A DNA stretch of 64,000 bases from VRUE01 sp963704505 (GCA_963704505.1 OY969912.1:2976001-3040000); one strand, 5' to 3'; positions 42,982 through 51,929 are shown, numbered from the stretch's first letter. Program-made: numbers and translations. The notes: generated by a model not told the origin, from the sequence alone.

Positions 42982-43672
42982 AGTCGACCAGCTGGCGGCC
43001 CCGGTGGGCGAAGCCGGCGAGGTCCCGACCGCCGGCGCGGTGCTCGAGGTCGAGCTCGTACTCACGCACCCGGAAGCCGGCGCGGACGGCGTCGACCGTC
43101 ATGCCGATCTCCATCCCGTAGCCGCGGGCGAAGGGCAGCGTGGCCCGCAGTGTCTCGGTCCGCAGCGCCCGCTGTCCCGAAATCGGCGCCGTCGCCTCGA
43201 ATCCGCAGAGGCGCCGGATCGCCCGGCGGGCAAACCCGAGCGCGAGGCCGAAGCCGCCGCCGACCGAGCGGCTGAAGGTGGCAACGGCGAGGTCGCACTC
43301 GTCGCGCTCGACCGCCCCGACCAGAGCCGCGAGGCTCGCCGCCGAGGAGCCGAGGTCGCCGTCGCAGAGCAGGACCACCGCCGGAGAGGCGGTGCCGCTC
43401 AGGGCTGCCTCGACGGCGGCGGTCACGTTGGCGCCCTTGCCGTGCGGACGGCCTCGGCTGACGACCTGGGCGCCGGCGGCGATCGCCGCCTCGGCAGTCC
43501 CATCCTCGGAGGCGTCGTCGGCGACCCAGAGCTCAGCGGCAGGCAGGGCCCCGCGCAGGGCCCCGATCGTGTCCGCGATCCGATCCGCCTCGTTGCGGGC
43601 GGCAATGACGACGATCGGCGGGCCCCCGCCCCCCTCCTCGTCACGCATGGGCTTTGAGCTCTCCGCCGTCAC
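42923..43672 (-). CDS. Family 2-like glycosyltransferase
   Basis: A 249-residue GT-A protein with nucleotide-binding start VVIAARNEADRIADTIGALR, the first Asp pair WVADDASEDGT, and the metal-binding stretch LLCDGDLGSSAAS. FRVREYELDLEHRAGGRD in the last third resembles polyprenyl-glycosyltransferases, but no membrane span follows. Donor and acceptor unknown. Two starts fit: GTG 43672 (GGGGGAG upstream) and ATG 43648. Its 3' end overlaps the convergent TetR gene by 59 bases. Confidence 0.8.
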   Translation of the reverse strand: MTAESSKPMRDEEGGGGPPIVVIAARNEADRIADTIGALRGALPAAELWVADDASEDGTAEAAIAAGAQVVSRGRPHGKGANVTAAVEAALSGTASPAVVLLCDGDLGSSAASLAALVGAVERDECDLAVATFSRSVGGGFGLALGFARRAIRRLCGFEATAPISGQRALRTETLRATLPFARGYGMEIGMTVDAVRAGFRVREYELDLEHRAGGRDLAGFAHRGRQLVDFSRVFLARRAGGTAPSRTR

Positions 43673-43693
43673 GCGGGGATATTCTCCCCCGCG

Positions 43694-43906
43694 ATGGCAG
43701 ACATCGAGGCGCACATCACCGGCAACGTCTGGAAAATCGAGGTCGCGGTCGGCGACAAGATCGAGGATGGCGACACCGTCGTCATCCTCGAGTCGATGAA
43801 GATGGAGATCCCGGTCGAGGCCGAGGACGACGGCACCGTCAAGGAGATCCGCTGCGAGGAGGGCCAGTCGGTGAGCGAAGGGGACGTGCTGGTTGTCTTG
43901 GAGTAG
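43694..43906 (+). CDS. Free-standing biotinyl-domain protein (TB7.3-like)
   Basis: A 70-residue protein that is a single biotinyl/lipoyl domain. Lys36 in the ESMKMEI motif is the biotin attachment site; the Met-Lys-Met context is the biotin-type, not lipoyl. It is as short as M. tuberculosis TB7.3 and would serve as carrier for a carboxylase or decarboxylase encoded elsewhere. Two bases separate its stop from the next gene, a crotonase with decarboxylase-like features, so the two are likely cotranscribed. The window also encodes biotin synthesis genes. Confidence 0.9.
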   Translation: MADIEAHITGNVWKIEVAVGDKIEDGDTVVILESMKMEIPVEAEDDGTVKEIRCEEGQSVSEGDVLVVLE

Positions 43907-43908
43907 CG

Positions 43909-44715
43909 ATGGCTGAGGAGCTGGCCAACGGCAAGCTTGTCCTCGACCACCCGGCCGACGCTGTCGCCCGGATCCGCATCTCCAACCCGAAGCGCCGCAA
44001 CGCCCTCGACCACGAGATCCTCGACGGGCTGGCCGAGCTGCTGCCCACCCTGGACCGCGGGATCGAGATCCGCTGTGTCCTGATCACCGGTGAGCCGCCG
44101 GTCTTCTCGGCGGGCTACGACATCGCCTCGATCCCTTCCGAGACCTTCGAGCGCGACGCCGAGGCGCTCGTCGCCCATCCCTTCCCCGCCGCCCTCGAGG
44201 CGATCGCCAAGCACCCCTGGCCGACGGTCGCGGCGATCAACGGGCACTGCCTGGGCGGCGCCCTCGAGCTCGCGATCACCTGCGACCTGCGGATCTGCGC
44301 AGCCGGGGCGAAGCTCGGCATGCCGCCGGCCAAGCTCGGGCTCGTCTACGGCCACACCGGCCTGCGCCGCTTCCTCGACACGGTCGGCCTGGCGCGAACC
44401 AAAGAGCTGTTCCTGACCGGCCGCAACCTCGAGGCGGTGCGGGCCGAGCAGGTCGGCCTCGTCAACGAGGTGGTCGCCGATGCCGAGCTCGAGGCCGGCG
44501 CGGTCGAGCTGGCGGCGGCGATCTCCGCCAACGCGCCGCTCTCGATGCGCGGCAACAAGCGGGCTATCGAAATGCTGAACGCCAATCCGGTGCTCAGCGA
44601 CCAACAGGAGGCGGCGCTGATCGCCCTGCGCGAGTCGTGCTTCTCCTCGGACGACTTCCGCGAGGGGGTCGCCGCCTTCGCCGAGAAGCGCACTCCCAAT
44701 TGGCGGGGCCGATGA
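43909..44715 (+). CDS. Crotonase-fold enzyme, methylmalonyl-CoA decarboxylase-like
   Basis: A 268-residue crotonase. It looks like an enoyl-CoA hydratase, but the second catalytic Glu (Glu164 of rat hydratase) is absent: MPPAKLGLVYGHTG has Pro there. It instead keeps a Tyr, Tyr147 in LGLVYG, at the position of Tyr140 of E. coli methylmalonyl-CoA decarboxylase (recalled from that family), and the closing REGVAAFAEKRTPNWRG resembles the same enzyme. Glu120 (GGALELA) remains. The His66 position of that enzyme is Tyr70 (SAGYDI). Best guess: decarboxylase of a malonyl-CoA-type substrate. Between a biotinyl protein gene and alkA. Confidence 0.8.
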   Translation: MAEELANGKLVLDHPADAVARIRISNPKRRNALDHEILDGLAELLPTLDRGIEIRCVLITGEPPVFSAGYDIASIPSETFERDAEALVAHPFPAALEAIAKHPWPTVAAINGHCLGGALELAITCDLRICAAGAKLGMPPAKLGLVYGHTGLRRFLDTVGLARTKELFLTGRNLEAVRAEQVGLVNEVVADAELEAGAVELAAAISANAPLSMRGNKRAIEMLNANPVLSDQQEAALIALRESCFSSDDFREGVAAFAEKRTPNWRGR

Positions 44716-45359
44716 GCTCGAGCGCCGAGGAGCTCGCCGCCAGCGACCCGGTGATGGCAGGGCTGATCGAGCGGCTCGGCGGCATCGACCTCGAGACCCG
44801 CCTCAAACGGCGCAGCGAGGAGCGCCCCGCCGATGCCTACGGCGCCCTGCTGCGGGCGATCGTCGGCCAGCAGCTCTCGACCAAAGCGGCGCGGACGATC
44901 TACGGCCGTGTGCTCGACATCTTCGGCGGCAGCACCCCGTCCCCCGAGCAGCTCCTCGACGCAACCGTGGAGGACCTGCGCGGCGCCGGGTTGTCGGGGC
45001 GCAAGGTCGAGTACCTGCAGGACCTGGCCGCTCACGTAATCTCCGGCGAGCTCGAGCTCGACCGCCTCGATCAGCTCTCCGACGAGGAGGCGATCGAGGA
45101 GATCGTCGCCGTCCGCGGACTGGGCCAGTGGACGGCGGAGATGTTCCTGCTCTTCCACCTCGAGCGGCCCGACGTCCTCTCCGGCGGCGACCTGGGCATC
45201 CGCAAGGCGGTGCAGATCGAGTACGGCCTCGAGGAGATGCCGACGCCCCAGGCCGTCGTCGAGATCGGCGAGCGTTGGCGCCCCAACCGCAGCCTCGCCT
45301 CCCTCTATCTCTGGGAGTCGCTCAACTTCGCCCCGGGCGACGACGCCGCACCGGTTTGA
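44712..45359 (+). CDS. DNA-3-methyladenine glycosylase II-like (HhH-GPD)
   Basis: A 215-residue base-excision repair glycosylase. Helix-hairpin-helix VRGLGQWTAEMFLLFHL (134-150) binds the DNA backbone and Asp160 (SGGDLGIRK) is the catalytic acid. ALLRAIVGQQLSTKAARTIY and LSGRKVEYLQDLA complete the AlkA/Ogg fold. It would remove alkylated purines. It lacks the N-terminal domain of E. coli AlkA. ATG 44712 overlaps the crotonase stop by four bases, so it is coupled to that gene, an unusual partner. Confidence 0.88.
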   Translation: MSSSAEELAASDPVMAGLIERLGGIDLETRLKRRSEERPADAYGALLRAIVGQQLSTKAARTIYGRVLDIFGGSTPSPEQLLDATVEDLRGAGLSGRKVEYLQDLAAHVISGELELDRLDQLSDEEAIEEIVAVRGLGQWTAEMFLLFHLERPDVLSGGDLGIRKAVQIEYGLEEMPTPQAVVEIGERWRPNRSLASLYLWESLNFAPGDDAAPV

Positions 45360-45393
45360 GGCGCGGCGTTCCCGCGGCCACGCGTTCCGCGCC
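45360..45393 (+). terminator. Possible hairpin after the glycosylase gene
   Basis: GGCGCGG (45360-45366) and CCGCGCC (45387-45393) could pair in a 7-base stem with a 20-base loop. No T-run follows, so support is weak. Confidence 0.3.
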
Positions 45394-45450
45394 GCCATCC
45401 AACCCACAAAGTGGGGGTGGGGGAAACGACATAGGGATAATGCGGCGCCG

Positions 45451-46257
45451 ATGAACGGCAAGGGGATCGGGGTCGTGGTTTCGCTCGTGCTCTGCGTGGC
45501 CCTGGTGGGCTGCGGCGAGACCGGATCGACGCTTGCGCTGCGCGAACAGGCGGGTGAGAAGTCGAAGGCCGAACTGCAGCAGCCGACGACCAGGAGTCGG
45601 ATCGCCGAAGAGAAACCGCCTCACCCCAAGCACCTCGACGTCGCCCCGAAGCCGAAGAGCGCGGCGCCGGCGACGCCGTCGGCGGTCGCGCCAGAACCGC
45701 TCGGCGAGGAAGAGCCGCCCGACATCCCGCCGGGGGAGATGCCACCCGCGTCGGCGGGCAGCAACGGGTCCTTCACCCCTCCCCCGTCCTCGGAAAGCAA
45801 AGCGATCACGCCGCGCACGATGGAACAGCTCGAGCGCGAATCGGCCGGCACCAACGCGATCCTGCTGAGTGGGGTCGCCCTGGCACCGCCGGCCGCGCCC
45901 GAACGGGTGCAGGCGACGATCAGCGGCGCCAATGAAATCGTCGGCCGCCCCTATATCTGGGGCGGCGGCCACGCCTCCTGGTACTCGCCCGGCTACGACT
46001 GCTCGGGTGCGGTCAGCTACGCCCTCGCCGCCGGTGGCTTCCTCAGCGCCCCGCTCGACTCGGGCAACCTCGAGGCCTGGGGAGCGCCGGGGCCGGGGAA
46101 ATGGATCACGGTCTACGCGAACGCCGGCCACGCCTACGCGGTGATCGCCGGGCTGCGCTGGGACACCGTCGGCGACGAACGCGGAACCGGACCGCGCTGG
46201 CACGCCGCGGCCGCCTACCCCGAAGGATTCGTCGCTCGCCACCCGCCCGGCTTCTGA
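45451..46257 (+). CDS. NlpC/P60-type cell-wall lipoprotein
   Basis: A 268-residue lipoprotein: signal peptide ending VALVG-Cys21, then a long Pro/Ala/Glu-rich linker (about 40-120), and a C-terminal NlpC/P60-like domain. The catalytic Cys184 is in GYDCSGAVSY and the His, His227, in AGHAYAVI, the standard dyad. These enzymes cut peptidoglycan stem peptides or similar amide bonds on the cell surface. ATG 45451. One base separates its stop from the next gene's start codon. Confidence 0.88.
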   Translation: MNGKGIGVVVSLVLCVALVGCGETGSTLALREQAGEKSKAELQQPTTRSRIAEEKPPHPKHLDVAPKPKSAAPATPSAVAPEPLGEEEPPDIPPGEMPPASAGSNGSFTPPPSSESKAITPRTMEQLERESAGTNAILLSGVALAPPAAPERVQATISGANEIVGRPYIWGGGHASWYSPGYDCSGAVSYALAAGGFLSAPLDSGNLEAWGAPGPGKWITVYANAGHAYAVIAGLRWDTVGDERGTGPRWHAAAAYPEGFVARHPPGF

Positions 46258-46258
46258 G

Positions 46259-47719
46259 ATGCGCTTCCGATTCTCGCTCGGCCTGATGGCGGTGATCGCG
46301 ATCGCCGTCGGCTCCCTGGTCGGAGCGCTGATCGTCCGCTCCAACGAAGACAGCGCCTTCGACCACCGCCAGGACGAAGAGGCACAGCGATCGGCGCACC
46401 AGACCGAAGCGCTGGCCGACCTCTCGCTCGGTCAGCTGGCGAGCGCCGGGGCCTTCTACCAGGCCGAGGGGCACTTCAACCGTCATGAGTTCGACGTGAT
46501 CGCCGACTCGGTCCTCGAAACAGGAGCCCTGACCGCCACCGCTTTCGTCCAGGTCGTCCCGGGCGCAGGCCGTGACCGCTACGAACGCTCCCAGGGCTTC
46601 CCGATAGTCGAGCGCGACGGTCTTCAGTTCCGGCCTGAGGAGGCGCGCCGGACCTACTACCCCCTCACCTACGTCGACTCTCGGTCGAAGGTGAAACCCG
46701 TGTTCGGCTACGACGTCGGCGGCGACCCCGAACGGGCCCGCTTTCTGCGCCGCGCGCGGGACACCGGCAAGCCGACCGCGACCTCGGCGATCCGGCTGCT
46801 GATCGGCGGCACCGGGGTCAACGTCTACCGACCCGTCTACCGCGACGGGGCGCCGACCTCGACCGTCGGCGAGCGGCGAGCGGCGCTGATCGGGTTCGCC
46901 GCGGGTGCCTTCCGCGTCCCCGACCTGGCCACCGCGGCGACGGCGGCCCTTCCCGACGACGTCGATGTGCAGCTGATCGACCACGGGCAGTCGGTGCTCG
47001 GGCCCTCGGAATCGCTCGAAGACCCCTCGAAAGCGCGCGTCGCGATCGCCGATCGGAGCTGGCTGCTGGTGGTCAGGGACCCGAGTCGCCCGGGGGTCGC
47101 GCTGCCGGTCCTGATGGCGGTCTTCGGGATCTCGCTGGCGGCGCTGCTCGCCGCCCTGGTCCTGATCTGGAGCCGCAACGAGCGCATGCGCGAGCTGCAG
47201 AAACAGGCCAGCCAGGACCCGCTCACCGGGCTCAAGAACCGCAGGCGCTTCGAGGAAGACCTGCGCCTCGAGCTGGCACGCAGCCGGCGCGAGCGCACCA
47301 GCGGCGCGCTGCTGATGCTCGACATCGACGAATTCAAGCGGGTCAACGACACCCTCGGCCACCCGACCGGCGACCGCGTGATCGAGGAGATCGGGGGCGT
47401 CCTTGGCTCCCGGATGCGGGAGACCGACACCCTGGCGCGGGTCGGCGGCGATGAGTTCGCGGTCGTCATGCCGCGCTGCGGAGAGGACGAGGCCGTGTCC
47501 GTCGGCGAGGGCATCGCCGCCTCCGTCCGCCAACACAAACCGGTCACCGACGGCCTGCCGCCGATGACGGTCAGCATCGGCCTGGCGATGTTCGGCGAGG
47601 GCACCGGCGCGACCTTCGAGCAGGTGATGGCCGACGCCGACTCGGCCATGTACGCGGCCAAGGAAGAGGGCCGCGACGGGGTCCGGCTCGCCGGGTCGCC
47701 GGCGAGCGAGGCCCGCTAG
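46259..47719 (+). CDS. CHASE-like sensor diguanylate cyclase (GGDEF)
   Basis: A 486-residue membrane sensor. Span 1 (FSLGLMAVIAIAVGSLVGALIV), an extracytoplasmic CHASE-like domain (to about 270; AFVQVVPGAGRDRYERS, PLTYVDS, GNVY-type strands), span 2 (LPVLMAVFGISLAALLAALVLIW), then the GGDEF domain. GGDEF is intact at 396-400 and a product-inhibition site RETD lies at 387-390, so active and feedback-inhibited c-di-GMP synthesis is expected. ATG 46259 follows the upstream stop by two bases. Ends with an overlap with the opposite gene. Confidence 0.92.
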   Translation: MRFRFSLGLMAVIAIAVGSLVGALIVRSNEDSAFDHRQDEEAQRSAHQTEALADLSLGQLASAGAFYQAEGHFNRHEFDVIADSVLETGALTATAFVQVVPGAGRDRYERSQGFPIVERDGLQFRPEEARRTYYPLTYVDSRSKVKPVFGYDVGGDPERARFLRRARDTGKPTATSAIRLLIGGTGVNVYRPVYRDGAPTSTVGERRAALIGFAAGAFRVPDLATAATAALPDDVDVQLIDHGQSVLGPSESLEDPSKARVAIADRSWLLVVRDPSRPGVALPVLMAVFGISLAALLAALVLIWSRNERMRELQKQASQDPLTGLKNRRRFEEDLRLELARSRRERTSGALLMLDIDEFKRVNDTLGHPTGDRVIEEIGGVLGSRMRETDTLARVGGDEFAVVMPRCGEDEAVSVGEGIAASVRQHKPVTDGLPPMTVSIGLAMFGEGTGATFEQVMADADSAMYAAKEEGRDGVRLAGSPASEAR

Positions 47720-48828
47720 CCCGCAGCCCGGTGGCGGAGCCGCAGCACGCGGCCGGCCGAGACCTCGAAATCGCCGCGCCGCAGGCGCCCGGAGCGCAGC
47801 GCCGAAACCAGGGCGCGCCCGGCGCTCTCTCCCGCCCGATAGTCGGTGAACAGCAGGAGGTCGGTGCCCGCCCGCGCGGCGGCGATCCCCGCCTTCGCCG
47901 GGCCGCCGAAATCGCTCACGGCGACGCTGCCGAGCGCGTCGGTGATCGAGACCCCCTGGAAGCCGACCCGACCACGCAGCTCGCCGGTCGCGATCTCCGG
48001 CGCGAAGGCCGCCGGGCTGGGTGAGAAGGCCGGATATACCGCGGAGCTGATCATCACCATCGCGCCGCCGGCGTCGGAGAAGGCCTGGAACGGCGCCTCG
48101 TCGACACTGCGTAGCGTTTCCTTGGAGAGGGGTATCCGCTGCACGGAGGAATCGGTGTTGGCGGTGGCGCCGCCGAGTCCGGGGAAGTGCTTCGCGGTAG
48201 CCGCGACGCCCCCACCCTGGAGCGCTTCGGCGAAGGGGACCGCCGTCTGCTCGACCCGGGCCGGGGTCGAGCCGAAGCCGCGTTCGGTCTCGGCGGTGTC
48301 GCTGCCGGGCCGGGCCAGGTCGAGCACCGGGGCGAGGTCTACGTCGATCCCGAGGTCGCGAAGATTGGCCGCGGTGGCGGCCCCCTGGGCGGCGCTGTAG
48401 GCGGCGCCGCGGGCCCCCATCCGCGCGGCAGACACGTCCGGGGCCCCGGCCACTCGCTTCACCAGCCCGCCCTCCTGATCGACCATGACCAGGAGCGGGT
48501 CGCGGAGCCCGGGTGGACGCGGGATCGCCTGAAGGCCGCGCACCATGCGCCGGGTGCGGGCACGGCCTTCGACGTTTTCGGTGAAGAGGATGACCCCGGC
48601 GACGCCGCCGGAGCGGATCAACCGCTTCACGACAGCCGGGGGACTGCCGCCCGGGAAGCCGACGATGAGGCGCTGACCGGCGAGCTGGCCGAGGGTGAGG
48701 CGCGAGGCGGCGCTTGGCTCGGGCGGCGTGCTGTCGTCGCCGAGCGCGACGCCGAAGGCGAACGCTCCGGCCGCCAGCCCGCAGAGAGCCGCGAGCGCCG
48801 CCCGCCTGCGTCTCCTCATCACGTTCAC
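47716..48828 (-). CDS. Glycoside hydrolase family 3, NagZ-like beta-N-acetylhexosaminidase
   Basis: A 370-residue secreted GH3 enzyme with a signal peptide (RRRRRAALAALCGLAAGAFAFG). The NagZ motif KHFPGLGG and its preceding DVDLAPVLDLARPGSD, GGAMVMISSAVYPAF and the nucleophile loop SITDALGSVAVSD (Asp in ITDALG) are present, the last matching the bacterial NagZ group. It would remove GlcNAc residues from peptidoglycan fragments outside the cell. GTG 48828. Its stop overlaps that of the convergent GGDEF gene. Confidence 0.9.
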   Translation of the reverse strand: MNVMRRRRRAALAALCGLAAGAFAFGVALGDDSTPPEPSAASRLTLGQLAGQRLIVGFPGGSPPAVVKRLIRSGGVAGVILFTENVEGRARTRRMVRGLQAIPRPPGLRDPLLVMVDQEGGLVKRVAGAPDVSAARMGARGAAYSAAQGAATAANLRDLGIDVDLAPVLDLARPGSDTAETERGFGSTPARVEQTAVPFAEALQGGGVAATAKHFPGLGGATANTDSSVQRIPLSKETLRSVDEAPFQAFSDAGGAMVMISSAVYPAFSPSPAAFAPEIATGELRGRVGFQGVSITDALGSVAVSDFGGPAKAGIAAARAGTDLLLFTDYRAGESAGRALVSALRSGRLRRGDFEVSAGRVLRLRHRAAG

Positions 48829-48882
48829 ACAGGCACGATCTCATGAGCGGAGGCCGTCCGGGCCGGTGCCTAACTTTGCGCC

Positions 48883-50034
48883 ATGTCGGCCGGTTCCCTG
48901 ATCAGCTTCGACGAGGCCCTCGCCCTCGGCGAGCTCGACGAGCACGACCAGATCGGCGACCTGGTCGAGCGTGCCTGGAAGGTCCGCCGCGACAACTTCG
49001 GCGACTCGACCGATATGTGCTCGCTGGTCAACGCGAAGTCGGGAGGCTGTGCGGAGGACTGCGGGTTCTGCGCCCAGTCCCGCTACGCCGAGGCCGACAC
49101 GCCGATGCACGCGATGATGGAGCCCGAGCAGATCCTCGAGCACGCGAAGGCCGCCGAAGCGGCCGGGGCCCATCGCTTCTGCATGGTGACCCAGGGCCAG
49201 GGCCTGTCCAAACGGGACTTCGCCAAGATCCTCGAGGGCGCCCGCCTGGTCTCCGAGCAGACCAACCTGAAGCGCTGCGCCTCGATCGGCCACATGTCGG
49301 CCGAGCGGGCACGGAGCCTCAAGGACGCCGGCATCCAGCGCGTCCACCACAACGTCGAGTCCTCGCGCTCCTACTACCCCGAGGTCTCCAGCACCGTCCG
49401 CTACGAGGGGCGGCTGCGGACCATCGACGCAGTCAAGGACGCCGGCCTCGAGACCTGCGTGGGCGGCATCCTCAACCTCGGCGAGAGCCGCCGCCAGCGG
49501 GTCGAGATGGCCTTCGAGCTCTCCGAGCTGGACCCGACCTCGGTGCCGATCAACCTGCTCAACCCCCGCGACGGGACCAAGTTCGGCGACCGTGAGCTGA
49601 TGGACGCCTGGGAGGTGGTCAAGTGGGTCGCGATCTTCCGGCTGATCATCCCCGGCGCTCTCTTCCGGCTCTGCGGCGGCCGGGTCGAGAACCTCGGCGA
49701 CCTGCAGCCACTCGCGGTCAAGGCCGGCCTCAACGGCGTGATGATGGGCAACTTCCTGACCACGCTCGGCGCGGAGCCGGAGGATGACCGGGCGATGTTC
49801 GAGGACCTCGGCCTCAACGTCGCGCGCCAGCCCGACAACGGCGCCGACCCGCGACCGGACAACCGGTCCGGCTGGCTCGCCGGTGATACCCCGGCGACGC
49901 CGATGGACGAGCTGATCGACCACCAGGACGAAGCAGCCTTCTGGGACCCCTCGACCCAGCTTCGCGTGATCAAGAACACGAAGAAGCCACCGCCTTACCC
50001 GCAGTCGGACACGGCTTCCTCGACCACCGCGTGA
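48883..50034 (+). CDS. bioB: Biotin synthase
   Basis: A 383-residue radical-SAM enzyme that inserts sulfur into dethiobiotin. The [4Fe-4S] Cys are 56, 60 and 63 in CAEDCGFC, followed by AQSRYAEADTP. MVTQGQGL, HHNVESSRSYYPEVSST, VGGILNLGESRRQRVEMAF and RVENLGDLQPLAVKAGLNGVMMGNFLTT are BioB signatures, including the [2Fe-2S] Arg/Cys neighbourhood. The C-terminal tail of about 40 residues is longer than usual. First gene of bioB-bioF-bioD; overlaps the next by four bases. Confidence 0.95.
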   Translation: MSAGSLISFDEALALGELDEHDQIGDLVERAWKVRRDNFGDSTDMCSLVNAKSGGCAEDCGFCAQSRYAEADTPMHAMMEPEQILEHAKAAEAAGAHRFCMVTQGQGLSKRDFAKILEGARLVSEQTNLKRCASIGHMSAERARSLKDAGIQRVHHNVESSRSYYPEVSSTVRYEGRLRTIDAVKDAGLETCVGGILNLGESRRQRVEMAFELSELDPTSVPINLLNPRDGTKFGDRELMDAWEVVKWVAIFRLIIPGALFRLCGGRVENLGDLQPLAVKAGLNGVMMGNFLTTLGAEPEDDRAMFEDLGLNVARQPDNGADPRPDNRSGWLAGDTPATPMDELIDHQDEAAFWDPSTQLRVIKNTKKPPPYPQSDTASSTTA

Positions 50035-51233
50035 GCGAGCTGGGCGAGCGCCTCGACGAGCTCCGTGACCGGGGGCTGCGCCGTCGCATGCGCCTCGTCG
50101 ACGGCGCCCAGGGACCACGCGTGATGCTCGACGGCGAGCCCGTCCTGCTGCTCTGCTCGAACAACTACCTCGGGCTCGCCGAGGAGCCTGCGGTCCGCCA
50201 GGCTGCCGCCGAGGCGGCGATGCGCTGGGGCGCCGGCGCCGGCGCCGCCCGCCTGATCTCCGGAAACATGACGCCGCACCAGCGCCTCGAGCGCAGCCTG
50301 GCCGCCTTCAAGGGCTACGAGGCGGCGCTCCTCTTCGGCTCCGGATACCTCGCGAACAGCGGCGTGATCGCAGCCCTGGCGGATGAGGGCGGCGTCGTCT
50401 TCTCCGACGAGCTCAACCACGCGAGCATCATCGACGGCTGCCGGCTCTCACGGGCGGAGACCTTCGTCTACCGCCACGGCGACCTCGATCACCTCGCCTG
50501 GGGCCTGCGCGAGGCGGGCGGCCGTGCCTCCCTGATCGTCACCGACGGCGTCTTCTCGATGGACGGCGACCTCGCCCCGCTCGCGGGGCTGCTCGAGCTC
50601 GCCCGCGAGAATGGCGCCCGCCTGATGGTCGACGAGGCCCACGCGACCGGGGCGATCGGCCCGGGAGGCCGCGGCTCGGTCGCCGCCGCCGGGCTGAGCG
50701 GCGAGGTCGACGTCGTCGTCGGCACCCTCGGCAAGGCGCTCGGCTCCTATGGCGCCTACGTCTGTGGCACCGCGGCGACCGTCGAGTTCCTGCTCAACAC
50801 GGCCCGCTCCTTCATCTTCTCGACCGCCCTGCCGCCCCCCACGGTCGCCGCCGCGGAGGCCGCCCTGGCGCTGCTCGAGGCCGAGCCGGCCCGGGTCGAG
50901 AGACTGCGGCGCAACGGTGCCGTCCTGCGCTCCACGCTCGCCGCCGAAGGCCTGGCCGCGGGCAGCGGGACCTCGCAGATCGTGCCGGTCGAGGTCGGCG
51001 ACGCGGCGCTGACGATGGAGCTCAGCGAGCGTCTGCTCGAGCGCGGCGTCTTCGCCCAGGGGATCCGGCCGCCGACCGTCCCGGAGGGCTCCTCGCGGCT
51101 GCGCTTCACGGTGATGTCCACCCACCGCGAAGCGGAGCTGCGCCGCGCCGCCGGGCTCGCCGGCGCGGTAGCCCGCGAGCTCGGCATCCCGCCGGCGGAA
51201 AGCATCGCCCGGCCGACGGCCCTGGCCGCCTGA
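50031..51233 (+). CDS. bioF: 8-amino-7-oxononanoate synthase
   Basis: A 400-residue PLP enzyme joining L-alanine and pimeloyl-ACP/CoA. SNNYLGLAEEPAVRQAAAEA, GAGAARLISGNMTPHQRLE, SDELNHASIIDGCRLSRAE and the Schiff-base Lys in VGTLGKALGSYGAYV are all family motifs, as is DEAHATGAIGPGGRG. GTG 50031 overlaps the BioB stop (GTGA), so translation is coupled. Confidence 0.95.
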   Translation: MSELGERLDELRDRGLRRRMRLVDGAQGPRVMLDGEPVLLLCSNNYLGLAEEPAVRQAAAEAAMRWGAGAGAARLISGNMTPHQRLERSLAAFKGYEAALLFGSGYLANSGVIAALADEGGVVFSDELNHASIIDGCRLSRAETFVYRHGDLDHLAWGLREAGGRASLIVTDGVFSMDGDLAPLAGLLELARENGARLMVDEAHATGAIGPGGRGSVAAAGLSGEVDVVVGTLGKALGSYGAYVCGTAATVEFLLNTARSFIFSTALPPPTVAAAEAALALLEAEPARVERLRRNGAVLRSTLAAEGLAAGSGTSQIVPVEVGDAALTMELSERLLERGVFAQGIRPPTVPEGSSRLRFTVMSTHREAELRRAAGLAGAVARELGIPPAESIARPTALAA

Positions 51234-51242
51234 GGCCCCGCC

Positions 51243-51929
51243 GTGCGCGGTGTCTTCGTAACCGGCACCGGAACCGAGGTCGGCAAGACCGTGGTCGCCG
51301 CGGCGATCGCCCGAACGCTGGCCGCGGCCGGCGAGTCGGTGGCGGTCTTCAAGCCGGCACTGACAGGCCTCGACGACGGGGGTGAGCCCGACCACGAGCT
51401 GCTGCGCCGCGCCGCCGGCTCGACCCAGTCCGACGACGAGATCGCTCCCTACCGCTACGGCCCGCCGGCGTCTCCCCACCTGGCCGCCGAGACGGCCGAA
51501 GAGCGGATCGCTCCCGATGTCCTCCTCCGCACCGCCGACGCGGCCGGCGCCGGCGCCGACGTGCTCGTCTGTGAGGGCGTCGGCGGGCTCCTGGTCCCGC
51601 TGGCGCCGGGCTACCTGGTCCGCGACCTGGCGCTGGCGCTGGACCTGCCGCTCGTCGTGGCCGCCTCGCCCGGCCTGGGGACGATCAACCACACGCTGCT
51701 GACGATCGAAGCGGCGCGCGGCGCCGGCCTCGAGGTCGCCGCCGTCGTCCTCACCCCATGGCCGGAGACCCCGTCCCGGGTCGAGGCGTCGAACCGCGAG
51801 ACGATCGAGGCGATCGGCGGGGTCGCGGTCGAGAAGCTGCCGCCCCTCGACCTCTCCGCCCCTAGTGGCTGGCCGGCGCTAGGTCTGCGGTGGCCTCGGC
51901 CGCCGCGAGGCGCGAGCCGCCCGGGCTGA
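51243..51929 (+). CDS. bioD: Dethiobiotin synthetase
   Basis: A 228-residue P-loop ATPase that closes the ureido ring of biotin. GTGTEVGKTVVAAAI is the Walker A, FKPALTGLDDG the Lys loop, and VCEGVGGLLVPLAPGYLV and AASPGLGTINHTLLT the later motifs. GTG 51243, nine bases after bioF. The C-terminal 68 bases overlap the 3' end of the convergent MFS gene; the Arg/Pro-rich last residues (PRPPRGASRPG) are therefore of uncertain worth. Confidence 0.93.
   Translation: MRGVFVTGTGTEVGKTVVAAAIARTLAAAGESVAVFKPALTGLDDGGEPDHELLRRAAGSTQSDDEIAPYRYGPPASPHLAAETAEERIAPDVLLRTADAAGAGADVLVCEGVGGLLVPLAPGYLVRDLALALDLPLVVAASPGLGTINHTLLTIEAARGAGLEVAAVVLTPWPETPSRVEASNRETIEAIGGVAVEKLPPLDLSAPSGWPALGLRWPRPPRGASRPG

Noticed and set aside
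43909..44715. Plain enoyl-CoA hydratase label for the crotonase
   Set aside because: One of the two catalytic Glu residues of hydratases is replaced by Pro, and decarboxylase-type features are present instead.
45360..45450. ydaO-type (cyclic di-AMP) riboswitch before the NlpC/P60 gene
   Set aside because: Cell-wall hydrolase genes in actinobacteria often have one, but this gap is only 91 bases and lacks the conserved core; only a CCCAC-AAA-GTGGG mini-hairpin is seen.
46106..48844. A 912-codon minus-strand open frame covering the GH3 and GGDEF genes
   Set aside because: The first part reads as Arg-rich nonsense in the wrong frame of the GH3 gene and the rest is antisense to the GGDEF gene. 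No motif found.
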